Shown: piece after piece, positions 1 through 8,774 of the stretch | Numbering within the stretch: position 1 is the stretch's first letter | Layout of the letters: every line of letters begins with the position of its first letter | Source of the DNA: Arthrobacter sp. U41 | GTDB lineage: Bacteria > Actinomycetota > Actinomycetes > Actinomycetales > Micrococcaceae | Assembly (NCBI RefSeq): GCF_001750145.1 | Contig: NZ_CP015732.1 | Location: forward strand, 1,116,001 to 1,180,000 | DNA length: 64,000 nt | Reading direction: 5' to 3' | The notes under the pieces: model-generated | What the model was told of the DNA's origin: nothing | Databases searched by the model: none | The model's input: only the letters and a program-made list of their open reading frames with translations | Program-made: the position numbers and the translations under genes

Positions 1-512
1 AAGCATCTACCCCGCCGGCACGTCCAGCGCAGCCACTCGCGGCCGCTCCAAATGGTCCAGCTGGCAAGGCGGCCTGAATCGTCGGTGCACGGTAATCCCT
101 GCTCCGTGCTGAACTCCAGCGGCATTCCATACACGAGTCCCACCTGTGGGTGAGCTTTCATGAGGTCCGCCGCCCGCCCCAGTGCGCCGGGCGCCAACAA
201 ATCGTCGGCGGAAAGAAGCGCCACATACTCCGTCTCGACCCGCGCCAGACCATCGTTGTAGGTAGCGATGTGTCCCTGGTTCCGCGTGTGGGAAACCACG
301 GTGATGCGGGAATCAGCGGCCGCGAGAACTCTGGCGACTTCCAGGGACCCGTCAGGGGACGCATCGTCGACAATGATGACCCTTGGGTCCACTCGTTCCT
401 GCGACAGAACACTCTGCACGACTTCGGGAAGGTACCGGCCGTAGTTGTAGCAGGGCACGACCACGGTCACCTCGGCAGTGCCTGTGTGCGGGAACGGCCT
501 TGAGAGACGCAC
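1..512 (-). CDS. Glycosyltransferase family 2, partial (C-terminus beyond window)
   Basis: The gene starts with GTG at 512 and runs off the left edge, so about 170 N-terminal residues are visible. Reading the minus strand gives a GT-A nucleotide-binding start (VTVVVPCYNYGRYLPEVV), then VIIVDDASPDGS and a later LLSADD acidic motif, the usual GT2 layout. The enzyme would transfer a sugar from a nucleotide donor to a lipid-linked or growing glycan at the membrane. The start follows the stop of the acetyltransferase gene (514-516) by one base, with GGGG just upstream as ribosome site, so it is the last visible gene of the glycan operon. Acceptor and donor cannot be told from sequence. Confidence 0.85.
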   Translation of the reverse strand, partial: MRLSRPFPHTGTAEVTVVVPCYNYGRYLPEVVQSVLSQERVDPRVIIVDDASPDGSLEVARVLAAADSRITVVSHTRNQGHIATYNDGLARVETEYVALLSADDLLAPGALGRAADLMKAHPQVGLVYGMPLEFSTEQGLPCTDDSGRLASWTIWSGREWLRWTCRRGRC

Positions 513-513
513 G

Positions 514-1191
514 TTAAGTCCCCGCCACGATGTGTTGAGTCTTCCGCGCCGCGTACTTGTTCGCGGTAATGGCCCGTGCCGGCACACCAACCCAGGTCTC
601 CTCCACCGGCACGTCTCCCAGCACGGCGGCTCCCATGCCGATCACGGCCCCGGCCCCCACCGAAGTCCGTTCACGGACCGAGGAGTTCATGCCCAGGTAG
701 GCCGCGCGCCCGACCCTGACCCCGCCGCCGAGCGAGACGCCGGCGGCCAGGGTGGCGAAGTCCTCCACGACGTCGTCGTGGGTCAGCGTCACGCCGGGCA
801 TCATCACAACATGGCTCCCGACCGTGATCCCGGCGGTCAGTGTGACATTGCCCAGCAGGATGCTGCCGGGACCGATGTCGCAGCAGTACGGAATCCGCAC
901 CGAAGGTTCAATCACCGTCGCGAAGCGGTACCCGGGGAAGCCCAGCCCGGCGAGTCTGGCGACAACCCGCTCGCGCCCTTTCCCGGCACCGATGCAGACG
1001 ATCACGCGCGCTTCGGGGTAGCGGAGGGCGTGGCTGGCGGGACCCAGGACGGGGGCGCCGTCAAGTGCTGACCCGACCTTGGATTCGTCATCGTCAAGGA
1101 CTCCGACCACGTCGAATTGGCCGTTTTCGCGCACGCAGGCAAGCACCTCACGGGCGAGGCCGCTGGCGCCAATCAGCAGTAGCTCAGTCAT
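514..1191 (-). CDS. NeuD/PglD-family sugar O/N-acetyltransferase
   Basis: 225 residues. The N-terminus has a Rossmann-like nucleotide-sugar binding part (LLLIGASGLAREVLACV) typical of the NeuD/PglD family. From about residue 100 on there are hexapeptide repeats forming a left-handed beta-helix (GPGSILLGNVTLTAGITVG, LGGGVRVG). The THDDVVEDF stretch holds the position of the family's catalytic histidine. Known members acetylate an amino group of a UDP-4-amino sugar or O-acetylate sialic acid. The ATG at 1191 overlaps the end of the aminotransferase gene by 8 bp. With that aminotransferase next door, I infer N-acetylation of an amino sugar before its transfer to a surface glycan. The exact substrate is unknown. 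Confidence 0.88.
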   Translation of the reverse strand: MTELLLIGASGLAREVLACVRENGQFDVVGVLDDDESKVGSALDGAPVLGPASHALRYPEARVIVCIGAGKGRERVVARLAGLGFPGYRFATVIEPSVRIPYCCDIGPGSILLGNVTLTAGITVGSHVVMMPGVTLTHDDVVEDFATLAAGVSLGGGVRVGRAAYLGMNSSVRERTSVGAGAVIGMGAAVLGDVPVEETWVGVPARAITANKYAARKTQHIVAGT

Positions 1192-2356
1192 CGGATTTCC
1201 CCGCAGCCTTCAGGATCGAATGGATGACCCGGGACTGCTCATCCAGGGTCAGCTGGTGGTAGACGGGCAGAATGACGGTGTGGTCGGTGAGCCGCTCCGT
1301 CACGGACAGGTCGGCCCCGCCGGTGTCCCGACCGGCGTAGGCGGGTTGCCGGTGGGCGGCCATGATGCCCCGCCGGGCGGAGATTCCGTCCTGCGCCATC
1401 CGCTCCAGCAGTTCCTCCCGTCCGAGCGCAAAATCCGGCAGGACTTCGAACCAGAACGACTGGAAATTGCTGGTTCCGTAGAGGGGGTCCTCGCTGAAGC
1501 GCAGTCCCTCCACCCCGGCGAGCGCCACCCGGTAGGCTGCGGCGATGGCCCGGCGCCGGGACACCGCCTCGGCAAGCCGGCCCAACTGCACGATCCCGAC
1601 GGCGGCCTGCATGTCTGTCATCCGGTAGTTGAACCCGATCTCCCCGTATTCCTCCGCCGGTGCCAGGACCGAAGCGTGGCGGTCGTTCGCCGAGACGCTC
1701 ATGGCGTGTTCGCGGAGCTTGCGGGCGCGGTCGGCCCATGCCGCGTTGCGGGTGGTCAGCATCCCGCCCTCACCGGTGGTGAGGATTTTGCGCGGGTGGA
1801 ACGACCAGGCGGCGAGCTCGGCACCCGCTCCCACCGGCCTGCCCCGGTACGTGGAGCCCGCCGCGCAGGCCGCGTCCTCGATGACGGTGATGCCCAGCCC
1901 GTCGCAGAGGGCGCGGATCGGGTCGAGGTCAACCGGCATGCCGCCCTGGTCGACCACGATCACGGCGCGGGTGGCCGGCGTCAGGGCGGCGGCAAGGGTG
2001 CGCACGGACACATTTCCGGTGTCCGCCTCGACGTCGGCGAAGACCGGCCGGGCGCCCACATAGGTGACCGAGTTGGCGGTGGCGATGAAGGAAAAAGAGG
2101 GGACGACCACGTCGTCATGCGGTCCGATGCCGGCCACCTTCAACGCCAGATGCAGGGCCGTGGTGCAGTTGGAGACCGCGACGGCATGGCTGGCCTGCTG
2201 CGCGTCGGCGAAGGCTTCCTCGAAGCGCGCCACGCGGGGTCCCTGCGCCACCCAGCCGGAGGCGATCACTTCGGCCACGGCCTCGGCTTCCTCCACTCCG
2301 AGCCACGGCTTCATCACGTTGATCCGGTTCAGGGCCTGGCCCTGGCCGACCGTCAC
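1184..2356 (-). CDS. DegT/DnrJ/EryC1/StrS-family nucleotide-sugar aminotransferase
   Basis: 390 residues, normal for this PLP-dependent fold-type I family. Visible features are the N-terminal INVMKPWLGVEEAEAVAEVI start, the VAVSNCTTALHLAL cofactor-phosphate region, IEDAACAAGS with the PLP-pyridine aspartate, and the SFHPRKILTTGEGG segment containing the Schiff-base lysine. It would move an amino group from glutamate onto a keto-sugar nucleotide. Its GTG start overlaps the upstream epimerase stop as GTGA (2353-2356) and its end overlaps the acetyltransferase start, so translation is probably coupled. Together with the acetyltransferase this suggests an N-acetylated amino-deoxy sugar; the needed 4,6-dehydratase is not in the window. 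Confidence 0.9.
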   Translation of the reverse strand: MTVGQGQALNRINVMKPWLGVEEAEAVAEVIASGWVAQGPRVARFEEAFADAQQASHAVAVSNCTTALHLALKVAGIGPHDDVVVPSFSFIATANSVTYVGARPVFADVEADTGNVSVRTLAAALTPATRAVIVVDQGGMPVDLDPIRALCDGLGITVIEDAACAAGSTYRGRPVGAGAELAAWSFHPRKILTTGEGGMLTTRNAAWADRARKLREHAMSVSANDRHASVLAPAEEYGEIGFNYRMTDMQAAVGIVQLGRLAEAVSRRRAIAAAYRVALAGVEGLRFSEDPLYGTSNFQSFWFEVLPDFALGREELLERMAQDGISARRGIMAAHRQPAYAGRDTGGADLSVTERLTDHTVILPVYHQLTLDEQSRVIHSILKAAGKSDD

Positions 2357-3348
2357 CGCGCACCCCCGACCCTGGCGTCCGCAATTTCAACGCGCAGCGG
2401 CCGCCACCACTCCACCAGTTCGCGCAGGCCCTCCTCGAGCCCGGTTTCGGCACTGAACCCAAGGTCGCGCCTGGCCGCGGCGGTATCCGCCTGACGCCGG
2501 ACAACGCCGTTGACGGCCCGCTCCGGGCCGTGCTCCACGTGCAGCGTCGAGTCCATGGCACGCAGCAGCGCCTCGGCGAGTTCCAGCAGGCTTGTCTCTG
2601 CCCCGCTGGCGACGTTGTACACACCCTCGTCCACCCCGCTGCCTGCGGCGAGGATATTGGCCCGGGCCACGTCCCTGGTGTGGACAAAGTCCATGGTCTG
2701 CTGTCCGTCGCCGAAGATCAGCGGCGGCAGCCCGTCCTCGATCCGCTCCATCCAGCGCACGAGCACTTCGGTGTAGAGGCCATGGACGTCCATCCGCGGC
2801 CCGTACACGTTGAAATAGCGCAACAGCACGTAGTCCAGGCCGGACATCGCGCGGAAGCTCCGGGCCATGGCTTCGTTGAAGGACTTGGCCGCACCGTAGA
2901 ACGTGTCGTTGTTGTGGTGGTGATGGCGCTCGGTGGTGGGAAACGTCTCCGCCATGCCGTAGACCGAGGCGCTGGAGGCGGCCACGAGCTTCCCGACCCG
3001 ATGGGCCGTCGCGGCCTCGAGCACGTTGAAGGTCCCGTCCACCAGCACTTCCAGCGCCAGCCGGGGTTCCTCGGCGCACTGGGTGATCCGGATGGCCGCC
3101 TGGTGGAAGACGATGTCCTTGCCCCGGCTCAGGTCGTGGACCAGATCCCGGTCGCGGATGTCCCCTTCGACGAGTTCGACCCGTCCGCTGGCCAGGGCCG
3201 GGTCCAGGTTGGCCCGCCGCCCCCGGACCAGGTTGTCCAGCACGTCGATCCTGCCGGCGCCGGCGTCGAGCAGGTGGTCCACGACCGTGGAACCGATGGT
3301 CCCGGCTCCGCCTGTGACCAGAACCTGTGCTCCCTGCAGGATGCTCAT
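2353..3348 (-). CDS. NAD-dependent epimerase/dehydratase (extended SDR)
   Basis: 331 residues. The N-terminal dinucleotide site is VLVTGGAGTIGS and the catalytic pair is the YGAAK form of YxxxK near residue 150, after the ASSASVYG serine segment. These are marks of the extended short-chain dehydrogenases that epimerise or dehydrate UDP/dTDP sugars. A run of four histidines followed by two asparagines sits just before the catalytic Tyr. The start overlaps the Gfo/Idh stop as ATGA at 3345-3348 and the stop overlaps the aminotransferase start, so it is in the middle of a coupled operon. UDP-glucose 4-epimerase-like activity is one option; a dehydratase role is another. Confidence 0.88.
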   Translation of the reverse strand: MSILQGAQVLVTGGAGTIGSTVVDHLLDAGAGRIDVLDNLVRGRRANLDPALASGRVELVEGDIRDRDLVHDLSRGKDIVFHQAAIRITQCAEEPRLALEVLVDGTFNVLEAATAHRVGKLVAASSASVYGMAETFPTTERHHHHNNDTFYGAAKSFNEAMARSFRAMSGLDYVLLRYFNVYGPRMDVHGLYTEVLVRWMERIEDGLPPLIFGDGQQTMDFVHTRDVARANILAAGSGVDEGVYNVASGAETSLLELAEALLRAMDSTLHVEHGPERAVNGVVRRQADTAAARRDLGFSAETGLEEGLRELVEWWRPLRVEIADARVGGAR

Positions 3349-4457
3349 CTGCTTGCCTCCAGTTGCGGTTCATTTCCGACGACGATGCTGGCTTTTCCGT
3401 CCGCGCTGAGGCTGTCGCTGACAGCCTCCAGAACGGACAGGACGCGGAGGCCGGAGGCACCGCTGGTCCGGGCGGGTCGCTGCTGCCAGATGCTGTTGGC
3501 GAATTCGGCCACCATCTGGCCAAGGGCCTCGTATTCGGGCAGCGCCGGTGACCAGGTGTCGCCGAGCCGGTAGGAGATGGCGGAGTTCCGTCGGTCCGCT
3601 GCGGAGCGTGATTCCCGGTCCAGGCTGACTCCGCGGTCATAGACGCTCAGACGCTGCTGGGGATTCAGGTCATCCCAGACCAGCGTCCGTCGGGAGCCGC
3701 CCACCACGAGCTGGCGGATCTTGGTCGGGCTCAGCCAGTTGACGTGGACGTGGGCCATGGCGTCGTTCGGGAGGGCGAACGTCAGGTGCCCGATGCAGGC
3801 TTGGCCCGTTCCCAGGGGATCCGCCCCGTGCGCTGTCACCTCCACCGGCCGCAGCCCGTCGGGGAGAATGAAGTCGAGAATGGACAGATCATGCGGCGCG
3901 AGGTCCCAGAAGACGTCCACGTCCGGCTGCACGAGCCCCAGGTTGATCCGGACCGAGTCGATGAACAGGATCTCGCCGAGCGATCCGTCGGCGATCAGCT
4001 CCCGGATCTTCAGCACGGCGGGGGTGTAGCAGTAGGTGTGGTCCGCCATCAGGACCAGGCCTCGTTCCTGCGCTTCCTCGACCATCTCCAGTCCCTTGAC
4101 CCGGCTGTCCGCGAGTGGCTTCTCGACCAGCACGTGCTTCCCTGCCTTCAGGGCCGTCAGTGCGATGCCGTGGTGGGTGTGCGCCGGCGTCGCAATCGCA
4201 ATGGCGTCGACGTCGGCGGTGTCCAGCAGTTCGTCGACGGATCTGAAGACGGGCACCCGGCCCTGGGCTGCCGCAAGCCTGGCGGCCCTGCCCTGGTCCA
4301 GGTCCACTATTCCCGCCAGCTCCCAGTCGGGGCTGGCGGTGAAGTTCCGGGCCAGGTTGGGCCCCCAGTAGCCCGCGCCGATGACGGCTACCCGCAGCGG
4401 CCCGGCGGCCGGCGCCGGGTCCAGTCCGCGAGAATACCCCGAGCGTGATTCATTCAT
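3345..4457 (-). CDS. Gfo/Idh/MocA-family oxidoreductase
   Basis: 370 residues. The N-terminal Rossmann motif is VAVIGAGYWGPNLARNF and the family signature EKPLA appears near residue 105, with the helical segment that follows. The C-terminal alpha/beta domain includes DLAPHDLSILDF, the usual substrate-binding His region. WlbA/WbpB-type members oxidise C3 of UDP-N-acetylhexosaminuronate ahead of a 3-aminotransferase and an acetyltransferase. The neighbours here (DegT aminotransferase and acetyltransferase) fit that logic, but the substrate is inference. The gene begins 17 bp after the sugar transferase stop and overlaps the epimerase. Confidence 0.88.
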   Translation of the reverse strand: MNESRSGYSRGLDPAPAAGPLRVAVIGAGYWGPNLARNFTASPDWELAGIVDLDQGRAARLAAAQGRVPVFRSVDELLDTADVDAIAIATPAHTHHGIALTALKAGKHVLVEKPLADSRVKGLEMVEEAQERGLVLMADHTYCYTPAVLKIRELIADGSLGEILFIDSVRINLGLVQPDVDVFWDLAPHDLSILDFILPDGLRPVEVTAHGADPLGTGQACIGHLTFALPNDAMAHVHVNWLSPTKIRQLVVGGSRRTLVWDDLNPQQRLSVYDRGVSLDRESRSAADRRNSAISYRLGDTWSPALPEYEALGQMVAEFANSIWQQRPARTSGASGLRVLSVLEAVSDSLSADGKASIVVGNEPQLEASR

Positions 4458-4474
4458 TGTGTTTCCTCACTCAG

Positions 4475-6145
4475 TCAGTACGCGCCGGCAGGCACGCACA
4501 TAGCCTTGAAGGTGCGCCATATGATGATGACGTCGCCCATGATTGACCAGTTTTCGACGTAGTAGAGATCCAGGCGCACGGCCTCATCCCACGGCAGGTC
4601 CGAACGGCCGTTGACCTGCCACAGCCCGGTAATTCCCGGTTTGATCAGCAGGCGGCGGTGGGTGTGCCTCTCGTAGCGGCCCACCTCGCGCTGCAGCGGC
4701 GGGCGGGGTCCGACAAGGCTCATTTCGCCGGACAGGACGTTCCAGAACTGCGGCAGTTCGTCCAGCGAGTAGCGGCGCATCCAGCGTCCGCAGCGGGTCA
4801 CGCGGGGATCATTGCGGATTTTGAACAACACGCCGGCGCCGTCGTTCTGGGTGCCGAGCCCGGCCAGCGCGGCTTCGGCGTCCGTCACCATGGACCGGAA
4901 TTTGAGCATCCGGAAAGGTTTTCCGGCTTTGCCCACCCGCTCTTGCCGGAACAGGACGGGTCCCGGGCTGTCGCGTTTGACGATGATTGCCAGGGCCAGG
5001 AGCAGCGGCGAGAGCAGGATCAGGGCAGCAGCAGCCACCGCGATGTCCAGCAGCCGCTTGAAGACATGTTTGGCGCCGCTGTACCGCGGTACATCCACGT
5101 GCATCAACGGCAGCCCTTCCACCGGGCGCCAGTGGATCCGCGGTCCGGCAACGTTGGTCAGGGACGCGGCCAGCACAAGTTCCGCCTTGTGCTCTTCCAG
5201 CCCCCAGCCCAGTTCGCGGATGTACTGGTTGCCCCCGGGTACCGGGCCGGCCACGATGACTGCCTCCGCGCCGCAGAGGCCAACCGTCCGGACGACGTCA
5301 TCGGTGGAGGAGAGGACCGGCACCCTGCGGCCGTCGACGTCGAACGACGTCCCCCGCCGCCCGCCAGGCAGCGCGACCCCAAGGATCTCGTAGACGGCGT
5401 TGGATTTGCGGGCGATCCGCTTGAGAACGTAGCGCACATCCTCGGCCTGGCCAATGACAATCGCCCTGACGAGGTACTGTCCCTGGGCCTGCCGCGCATT
5501 GTACCAGCGGCGGGCAATCCACCGGCTCAGCGGCAGCAGGATCAGTCCCAGCGGAAGGGACACCAGGTAGAACGCCGACGCCGGCTGGACGCTGAAAACC
5601 ACCAGCCCCACGGCAAGCAACCCGAAGACTGCACTGCTGGCGGCTGCCACGCGCTTGTACTCACTGGTCCCGGCTCCCAGAATCTTGGGGTCCCGCGTGC
5701 GGTAAAGGCCCAGGGCTGCAATCCACAGCACGCCGAGGACAACTCCAATCGATGTCCCGGTGAGGTCCGCGGCGGTTCCCGCGAAAGGCCGTCCGCCCTC
5801 GATATGGATGAAGAATCCGGCGATGACGGAGGCGATGACGAGCAGGGAATCCGTGCCCCGCAGCAGGCGGCGCAGGAACCGCGCCCATTCCCGGCCGGAG
5901 AGCCGTGCCGGAGCGGACTGCGCAGCGGCGGCAACAGCGGAGGGCTGGACGGGCGGCCCCGCGGCGGGCCGCCGCAGGGGCGCCAGGGTTGCGGCGTCTC
6001 CGTGGGCGGCCTGGGGCGTACTGAGGACGCGGGGGGCGTGGGGGGCGTACGCGAGGTCGGCCACGGTGCCCCCGGGGTGGCCGGCACTGCGTGCGGGGCT
6101 TTGGAGGGTCAGGCCGAGCGGCATGCCCTCGGACCGGGGCGTCAC
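4475..6145 (-). CDS. Polyprenyl-phosphate sugar-1-phosphate transferase (exopolysaccharide initiation)
   Basis: About 556 residues from a GTG at 6145. It has several N-terminal membrane segments ([17 protein letters not shown] onward), a cytoplasmic CoA-binding-like middle part and the C-terminal bacterial sugar-transferase domain with [39 protein letters not shown] and [12 protein letters not shown]. Such WbaP/CpsE-like proteins load the first sugar phosphate onto undecaprenyl phosphate. The open frame extends to a TTG at 6211, and an ATG lies at 6124. I prefer the GTG at 6145 because the stop of the leader ORF overlaps it (GTGA, 6142-6145). It heads the glycan operon running to the left edge. 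Confidence 0.88.
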   Translation of the reverse strand: MTPRSEGMPLGLTLQSPARSAGHPGGTVADLAYAPHAPRVLSTPQAAHGDAATLAPLRRPAAGPPVQPSAVAAAAQSAPARLSGREWARFLRRLLRGTDSLLVIASVIAGFFIHIEGGRPFAGTAADLTGTSIGVVLGVLWIAALGLYRTRDPKILGAGTSEYKRVAAASSAVFGLLAVGLVVFSVQPASAFYLVSLPLGLILLPLSRWIARRWYNARQAQGQYLVRAIVIGQAEDVRYVLKRIARKSNAVYEILGVALPGGRRGTSFDVDGRRVPVLSSTDDVVRTVGLCGAEAVIVAGPVPGGNQYIRELGWGLEEHKAELVLAASLTNVAGPRIHWRPVEGLPLMHVDVPRYSGAKHVFKRLLDIAVAAAALILLSPLLLALAIIVKRDSPGPVLFRQERVGKAGKPFRMLKFRSMVTDAEAALAGLGTQNDGAGVLFKIRNDPRVTRCGRWMRRYSLDELPQFWNVLSGEMSLVGPRPPLQREVGRYERHTHRRLLIKPGITGLWQVNGRSDLPWDEAVRLDLYYVENWSIMGDVIIIWRTFKAMCVPAGAY

Positions 6146-6270
6146 CGGCACCCGCTGGGGTCCGTGGGGCGCCGGTGTGCGGATGCTTCGTCCGCACACC
6201 TTTCCGCACAAACTAAGGATGTTCGGTCATTCGGCCGAACATCCGGGGCGACAAGCAACCAGCGGGCCAT
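6142..6270 (-). CDS. Small leader ORF (42 aa) coupled to the sugar transferase
   Basis: ATG at 6270 is preceded by an excellent ribosome site, GGAGGG, with a seven-base spacer. The frame codes for 42 residues beginning MARWLLVAPDV and ends with TGA at 6142-6144, which overlaps a GTG in the sugar transferase frame. The arrangement suggests translational coupling or a leader peptide. The peptide is rich in Arg and Cys and resembles nothing I recognise. Alternatively a one-base sequence error hides the true N-terminus of the sugar transferase, since the frames differ by one base. The codon bias is not decisive. Confidence 0.4.
   Translation of the reverse strand: MARWLLVAPDVRPNDRTSLVCAERCADEASAHRRPTDPSGCR
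6217..6244. promoter_or_regulatory. Perfect 10-bp inverted repeat inside the leader ORF
   Basis: GGATGTTCGG at 6217-6226 and its exact reverse complement at 6235-6244 flank an 8-bp spacer. It sits between the leader ORF start and the sugar transferase start. It could be a protein-binding site or an RNA hairpin that controls access to the downstream start. No U-run follows it, so it is not a simple terminator. Confidence 0.45.
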
Positions 6271-6391
6271 TGCGACTCCCTCCAAAAGGCAATTGGCTGC
6301 ATCGTTTGATGCCTGAGCCAATCCAAGTTGGTGGGAATACCCCGGTCACGGGTGGTTGATACCTGCCTTTGCGGCAGGGCTTAGAGGACGG

Positions 6392-6419
6392 GTCCCGGGT
6401 AGTACTCACTACCCGGGAC
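6392..6419. promoter_or_regulatory. Perfect 12-bp hairpin/palindrome between the lipid kinase and glycan operon
   Basis: GTCCCGGGTAGT (6392-6403) and ACTACCCGGGAC (6408-6419) are exact inverted repeats around ACTC. It lies 66 bp past the lipid kinase stop and about 120 bp before the leader ORF, both on the minus strand. No T-run follows on either side. It can be a factor-dependent terminator for the kinase, an operator for the glycan operon, or part of its leader RNA. A weaker hairpin, CCTGCC/GGCAGG, follows at 6362-6378. Confidence 0.5.
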
Positions 6420-6484
6420 AGTCCCCCCAATGCTGGCGCCGGTTATCGGTAGACAAGTATCGCCCTAAGCCGCCGGCCGGTGTT

Positions 6485-7441
6485 TTAGATGGACATCCGA
6501 ATCTTCAAGGAGTCGGGCTCAACAGTCACGGCCAGGTGCGTTCCGGTGCCAAGGTGGTCGCCGTCGAGCTGGAATTCCTGCTCATGCTCCAGGGTGATTT
6601 CGGCCGATTTGCCCTGGAAGTACTCCACCGATTCGGTCTCGTTCTTGTTCCGGCCGAAAATGCCGGCAACGACTCCCAGCCAGCCGAGCCGGCCCCGCGG
6701 GGCCAGGACCAACAGATCCAGCACTCCGTCGTCAATTCTGGCGTCGGGGAAGATCTCGACCCCGCCCATGATCCGGCCGCAGTTGCCGATCATGACGCTG
6801 CGGATCCTGCGGCGGACAGGCTCGCCGCCGTCGACGCTGATCTGCGCCTTGACCGGTTTGCCGGGGAGCTTACGGATGCCGGCCTCGACGTACGCCAGCC
6901 AGCCCATCCGGTCCTTCAGCACATCGACGGTGTCGGCCATGATGGCGGCGTCGTAGCCGAGCCCGGCCATGACCAGGAACACCTGCTCCTTGTCCGAGTG
7001 GTTCAGCCGGGCCTTGACGACATCGATGGCCTGGTCGCTGCCGTTGAAGGCGTCGTAGCAGGCGGAGACCGGGTCGGTGATGTCCACGCCGAGGTTGCGG
7101 GCCAGCAGGTTCCCGGTTCCCAGCGGGACCAGGCCCATCGGCGTTCCGGTGCCGGCGAGCACCTCGGCGACGCAGCGCACGGTTCCGTCGCCGCCGGCGG
7201 CAATCACGACGTCGACTCCGGCCTCCAGCGCCTGGCGTGCCTGGCCGGTGCCCGGGTCTTCAACGGTCGTTTCCAGCCAGAGCGGCTCGGCCCAGCCCTG
7301 CGTTTCGCAGAGCCTGAAGATCGCCCCCTGGAGCGCCGGACCACCGGATTTGGCGGGGTTGATGATGACGGCCGCGCGTCTGGGCGGCGCCTTGCTGTCG
7401 AGCGCGGTTAGGCTGTCAAGCGCCGGTTCGTTCTCTGTCAT
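6485..7441 (-). CDS. Diacylglycerol kinase-family lipid kinase
   Basis: About 318 residues from the ATG at 7441, chosen because AAGGA precedes it by six bases; the open frame continues upstream without a good start. The DAGK catalytic domain begins at AAVIINPAKSGG, followed by the nucleotide-binding loop AAGGDGTVRCVAEVL and VPLGTGNLLARN. The C-terminal half has the beta-sandwich of the DgkB/YegS group. These soluble or membrane-associated enzymes phosphorylate diacylglycerol or related lipids to recycle phosphatidate. It is divergent from the small acidic protein gene at 7671. A second kinase domain of this family is at 60433. Confidence 0.9.
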   Translation of the reverse strand: MTENEPALDSLTALDSKAPPRRAAVIINPAKSGGPALQGAIFRLCETQGWAEPLWLETTVEDPGTGQARQALEAGVDVVIAAGGDGTVRCVAEVLAGTGTPMGLVPLGTGNLLARNLGVDITDPVSACYDAFNGSDQAIDVVKARLNHSDKEQVFLVMAGLGYDAAIMADTVDVLKDRMGWLAYVEAGIRKLPGKPVKAQISVDGGEPVRRRIRSVMIGNCGRIMGGVEIFPDARIDDGVLDLLVLAPRGRLGWLGVVAGIFGRNKNETESVEYFQGKSAEITLEHEQEFQLDGDHLGTGTHLAVTVEPDSLKIRMSI

Positions 7442-7604
7442 GGCGTCCTTCGATCGCAGGCGGGCATGGGGTGTCCCGGATTGAAATCCTAGCGGGATTC
7501 CGCGCGTAACTTCCGCAGCAGGGGCGCGAACCGTGGACGTCCGAGCTCCGCGGTCACTAGACTGGCCATGCTCAAGTACTGGAGCCTGCCGGCGTGAGAT
7601 ATCG

Positions 7605-7627
7605 TCCGGGCAGGCCGCCTGTCCGGA
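7605..7627. promoter_or_regulatory. Near-perfect inverted repeat upstream of the small acidic protein
   Basis: TCCGGGCAGGC (7605-7615) and GCCTGTCCGGA (7617-7627) are inverted repeats with one mismatch around a single central C. The site lies 44 bp before the ATG at 7671, in the divergent promoter region. A possible -10 TAGACT is at about 7558. It looks like an operator, but the regulator is unknown. Confidence 0.4.
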
Positions 7628-7670
7628 CCAGCCAGACAGGACGCGCTCCAGGGGCGGGAAGCGGGAGCAC

Positions 7671-7910
7671 ATGTCCGAAGCACAGGAGAACTACTCGGCC
7701 GAGGCCGAGGCGTCCAGCACTGATCCCCACGACTGGGGCAGGGCCATGGCGCTGGCGGTCACACGACTGGCGGAGCAGATCGCCCCCGCGGACAGCGAGG
7801 ATATCCACGCCTCGCTCGTGGGCAAGGACCTGCACCTCAAGATCCGTGACGACGAGGGTGGGGTCACCATCATGGTGTCCACCGCGCCGGGTTCTGACCC
7901 CTCCAGCTGA
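7671..7910 (+). CDS. Small acidic protein of unknown function
   Basis: 79 residues from the ATG at 7671, which has GGGAG upstream with a suitable spacer. The protein is acidic, with a disordered-looking N-terminus (MSEAQENYSAEAEASS) and a compact second half with alternating hydrophobic residues (DIHASLVGKDLHLKIRDDEGG). It has no signal peptide or membrane segment and I do not recognise the family. It converges on the PcaR-type regulator gene, whose stop lies one base away. Nothing ties it to aromatic catabolism. Confidence 0.65.
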   Translation: MSEAQENYSAEAEASSTDPHDWGRAMALAVTRLAEQIAPADSEDIHASLVGKDLHLKIRDDEGGVTIMVSTAPGSDPSS

Positions 7911-7911
7911 G

Positions 7912-8733
7912 CTAGCGGCCGGAAGACAGGTCCGCGGAGATGAGTTCGGCAGTGGCCACGGTGGCCGTCCGCACCGAGTCCAGGTAGGCCTCCGGATCCG
8001 GCCGGCTCGCGACCGACTGGGCCTGCAGGGACACGTTGATGGCGGCGACCACCTTGGGGCCGTCGTGGACGGGCGCGGCGATGGACATCAGCCCGAGCTC
8101 GAGTTCCTGGTTCAGCAGGCACCAGCCCTGGGCGCGGACGCGGGCCAGTTCCGCCAGCAGGGCCTCCCGGGTTCCGATGGCCAGCGGCGTCAGTGGCCGG
8201 ATCTCAGCCCTGGCGAGGTAGTCCTCCAGCTCGGCGGGCGGCAGGGCCGCCAGCAGCACCCTGCCCATCGAGGTGGCGTACGCCGGGAAGCGGGTGCCGA
8301 CGGTGATGCCGACCGTCATGATCCGGCGCGTCGCCACCCGGGCGATGTAGGCGATGTCCGTGCCTTCCAGCACAGCGGCCGACGTCGACTCCCCCAGCTG
8401 CAGAGACAGCTCCTCGAGGTGGGGCTGGGCGAGCTGCGGCAGCGACAGGCCCGAGAGGTAGGCGTAGCCGAGCTGCAGCACCTTCGCGGTCAGGGCGAAG
8501 ATCTTGCCGTCGGTGCGGACGTAGCCCAGCTCCACGAGTGTGTACAGGAAGCGCCGCGCCGTGGCGCGGGTGAGGTCCGTCCGGGCCGCCACCTCGGTCA
8601 GCGTCATCTTCGGATGGTCCGTGTCGAAGGCGCGGATCACTGCCAGCCCGCGCGCCAGCGACTGTACGTATTGGTCACTGGCCGGTGGCGCGCCAGCGGC
8701 CTTGGCGCCCTTTGCTGCGACAATCATTTCCAT
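7912..8733 (-). CDS. pcaR: IclR-family regulator, PcaR/PcaU/PobR type
   Basis: 273 residues. The N-terminal winged helix (SLARGLAVIRAFDTDHPKMT, then LTRATARRFLYTLVELGYV) is the pattern of the beta-ketoadipate subgroup of IclR proteins. The C-terminal effector domain (residues about 100-265) includes RIMTVGITVGTRFPAYATSM. Such proteins usually respond to beta-ketoadipate or protocatechuate and control pca genes. The gene follows pcaJ by 41 bp on the same strand, so it is probably the last gene of the catabolic operon and may feed back on it. Whether it activates or represses cannot be seen. Confidence 0.88.
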   Translation of the reverse strand: MEMIVAAKGAKAAGAPPASDQYVQSLARGLAVIRAFDTDHPKMTLTEVAARTDLTRATARRFLYTLVELGYVRTDGKIFALTAKVLQLGYAYLSGLSLPQLAQPHLEELSLQLGESTSAAVLEGTDIAYIARVATRRIMTVGITVGTRFPAYATSMGRVLLAALPPAELEDYLARAEIRPLTPLAIGTREALLAELARVRAQGWCLLNQELELGLMSIAAPVHDGPKVVAAINVSLQAQSVASRPDPEAYLDSVRTATVATAELISADLSSGR

Positions 8734-8774
8734 GCCTCTCGGTCCCGCCCCACTTTATCCGGGTGAGCGGAGTC

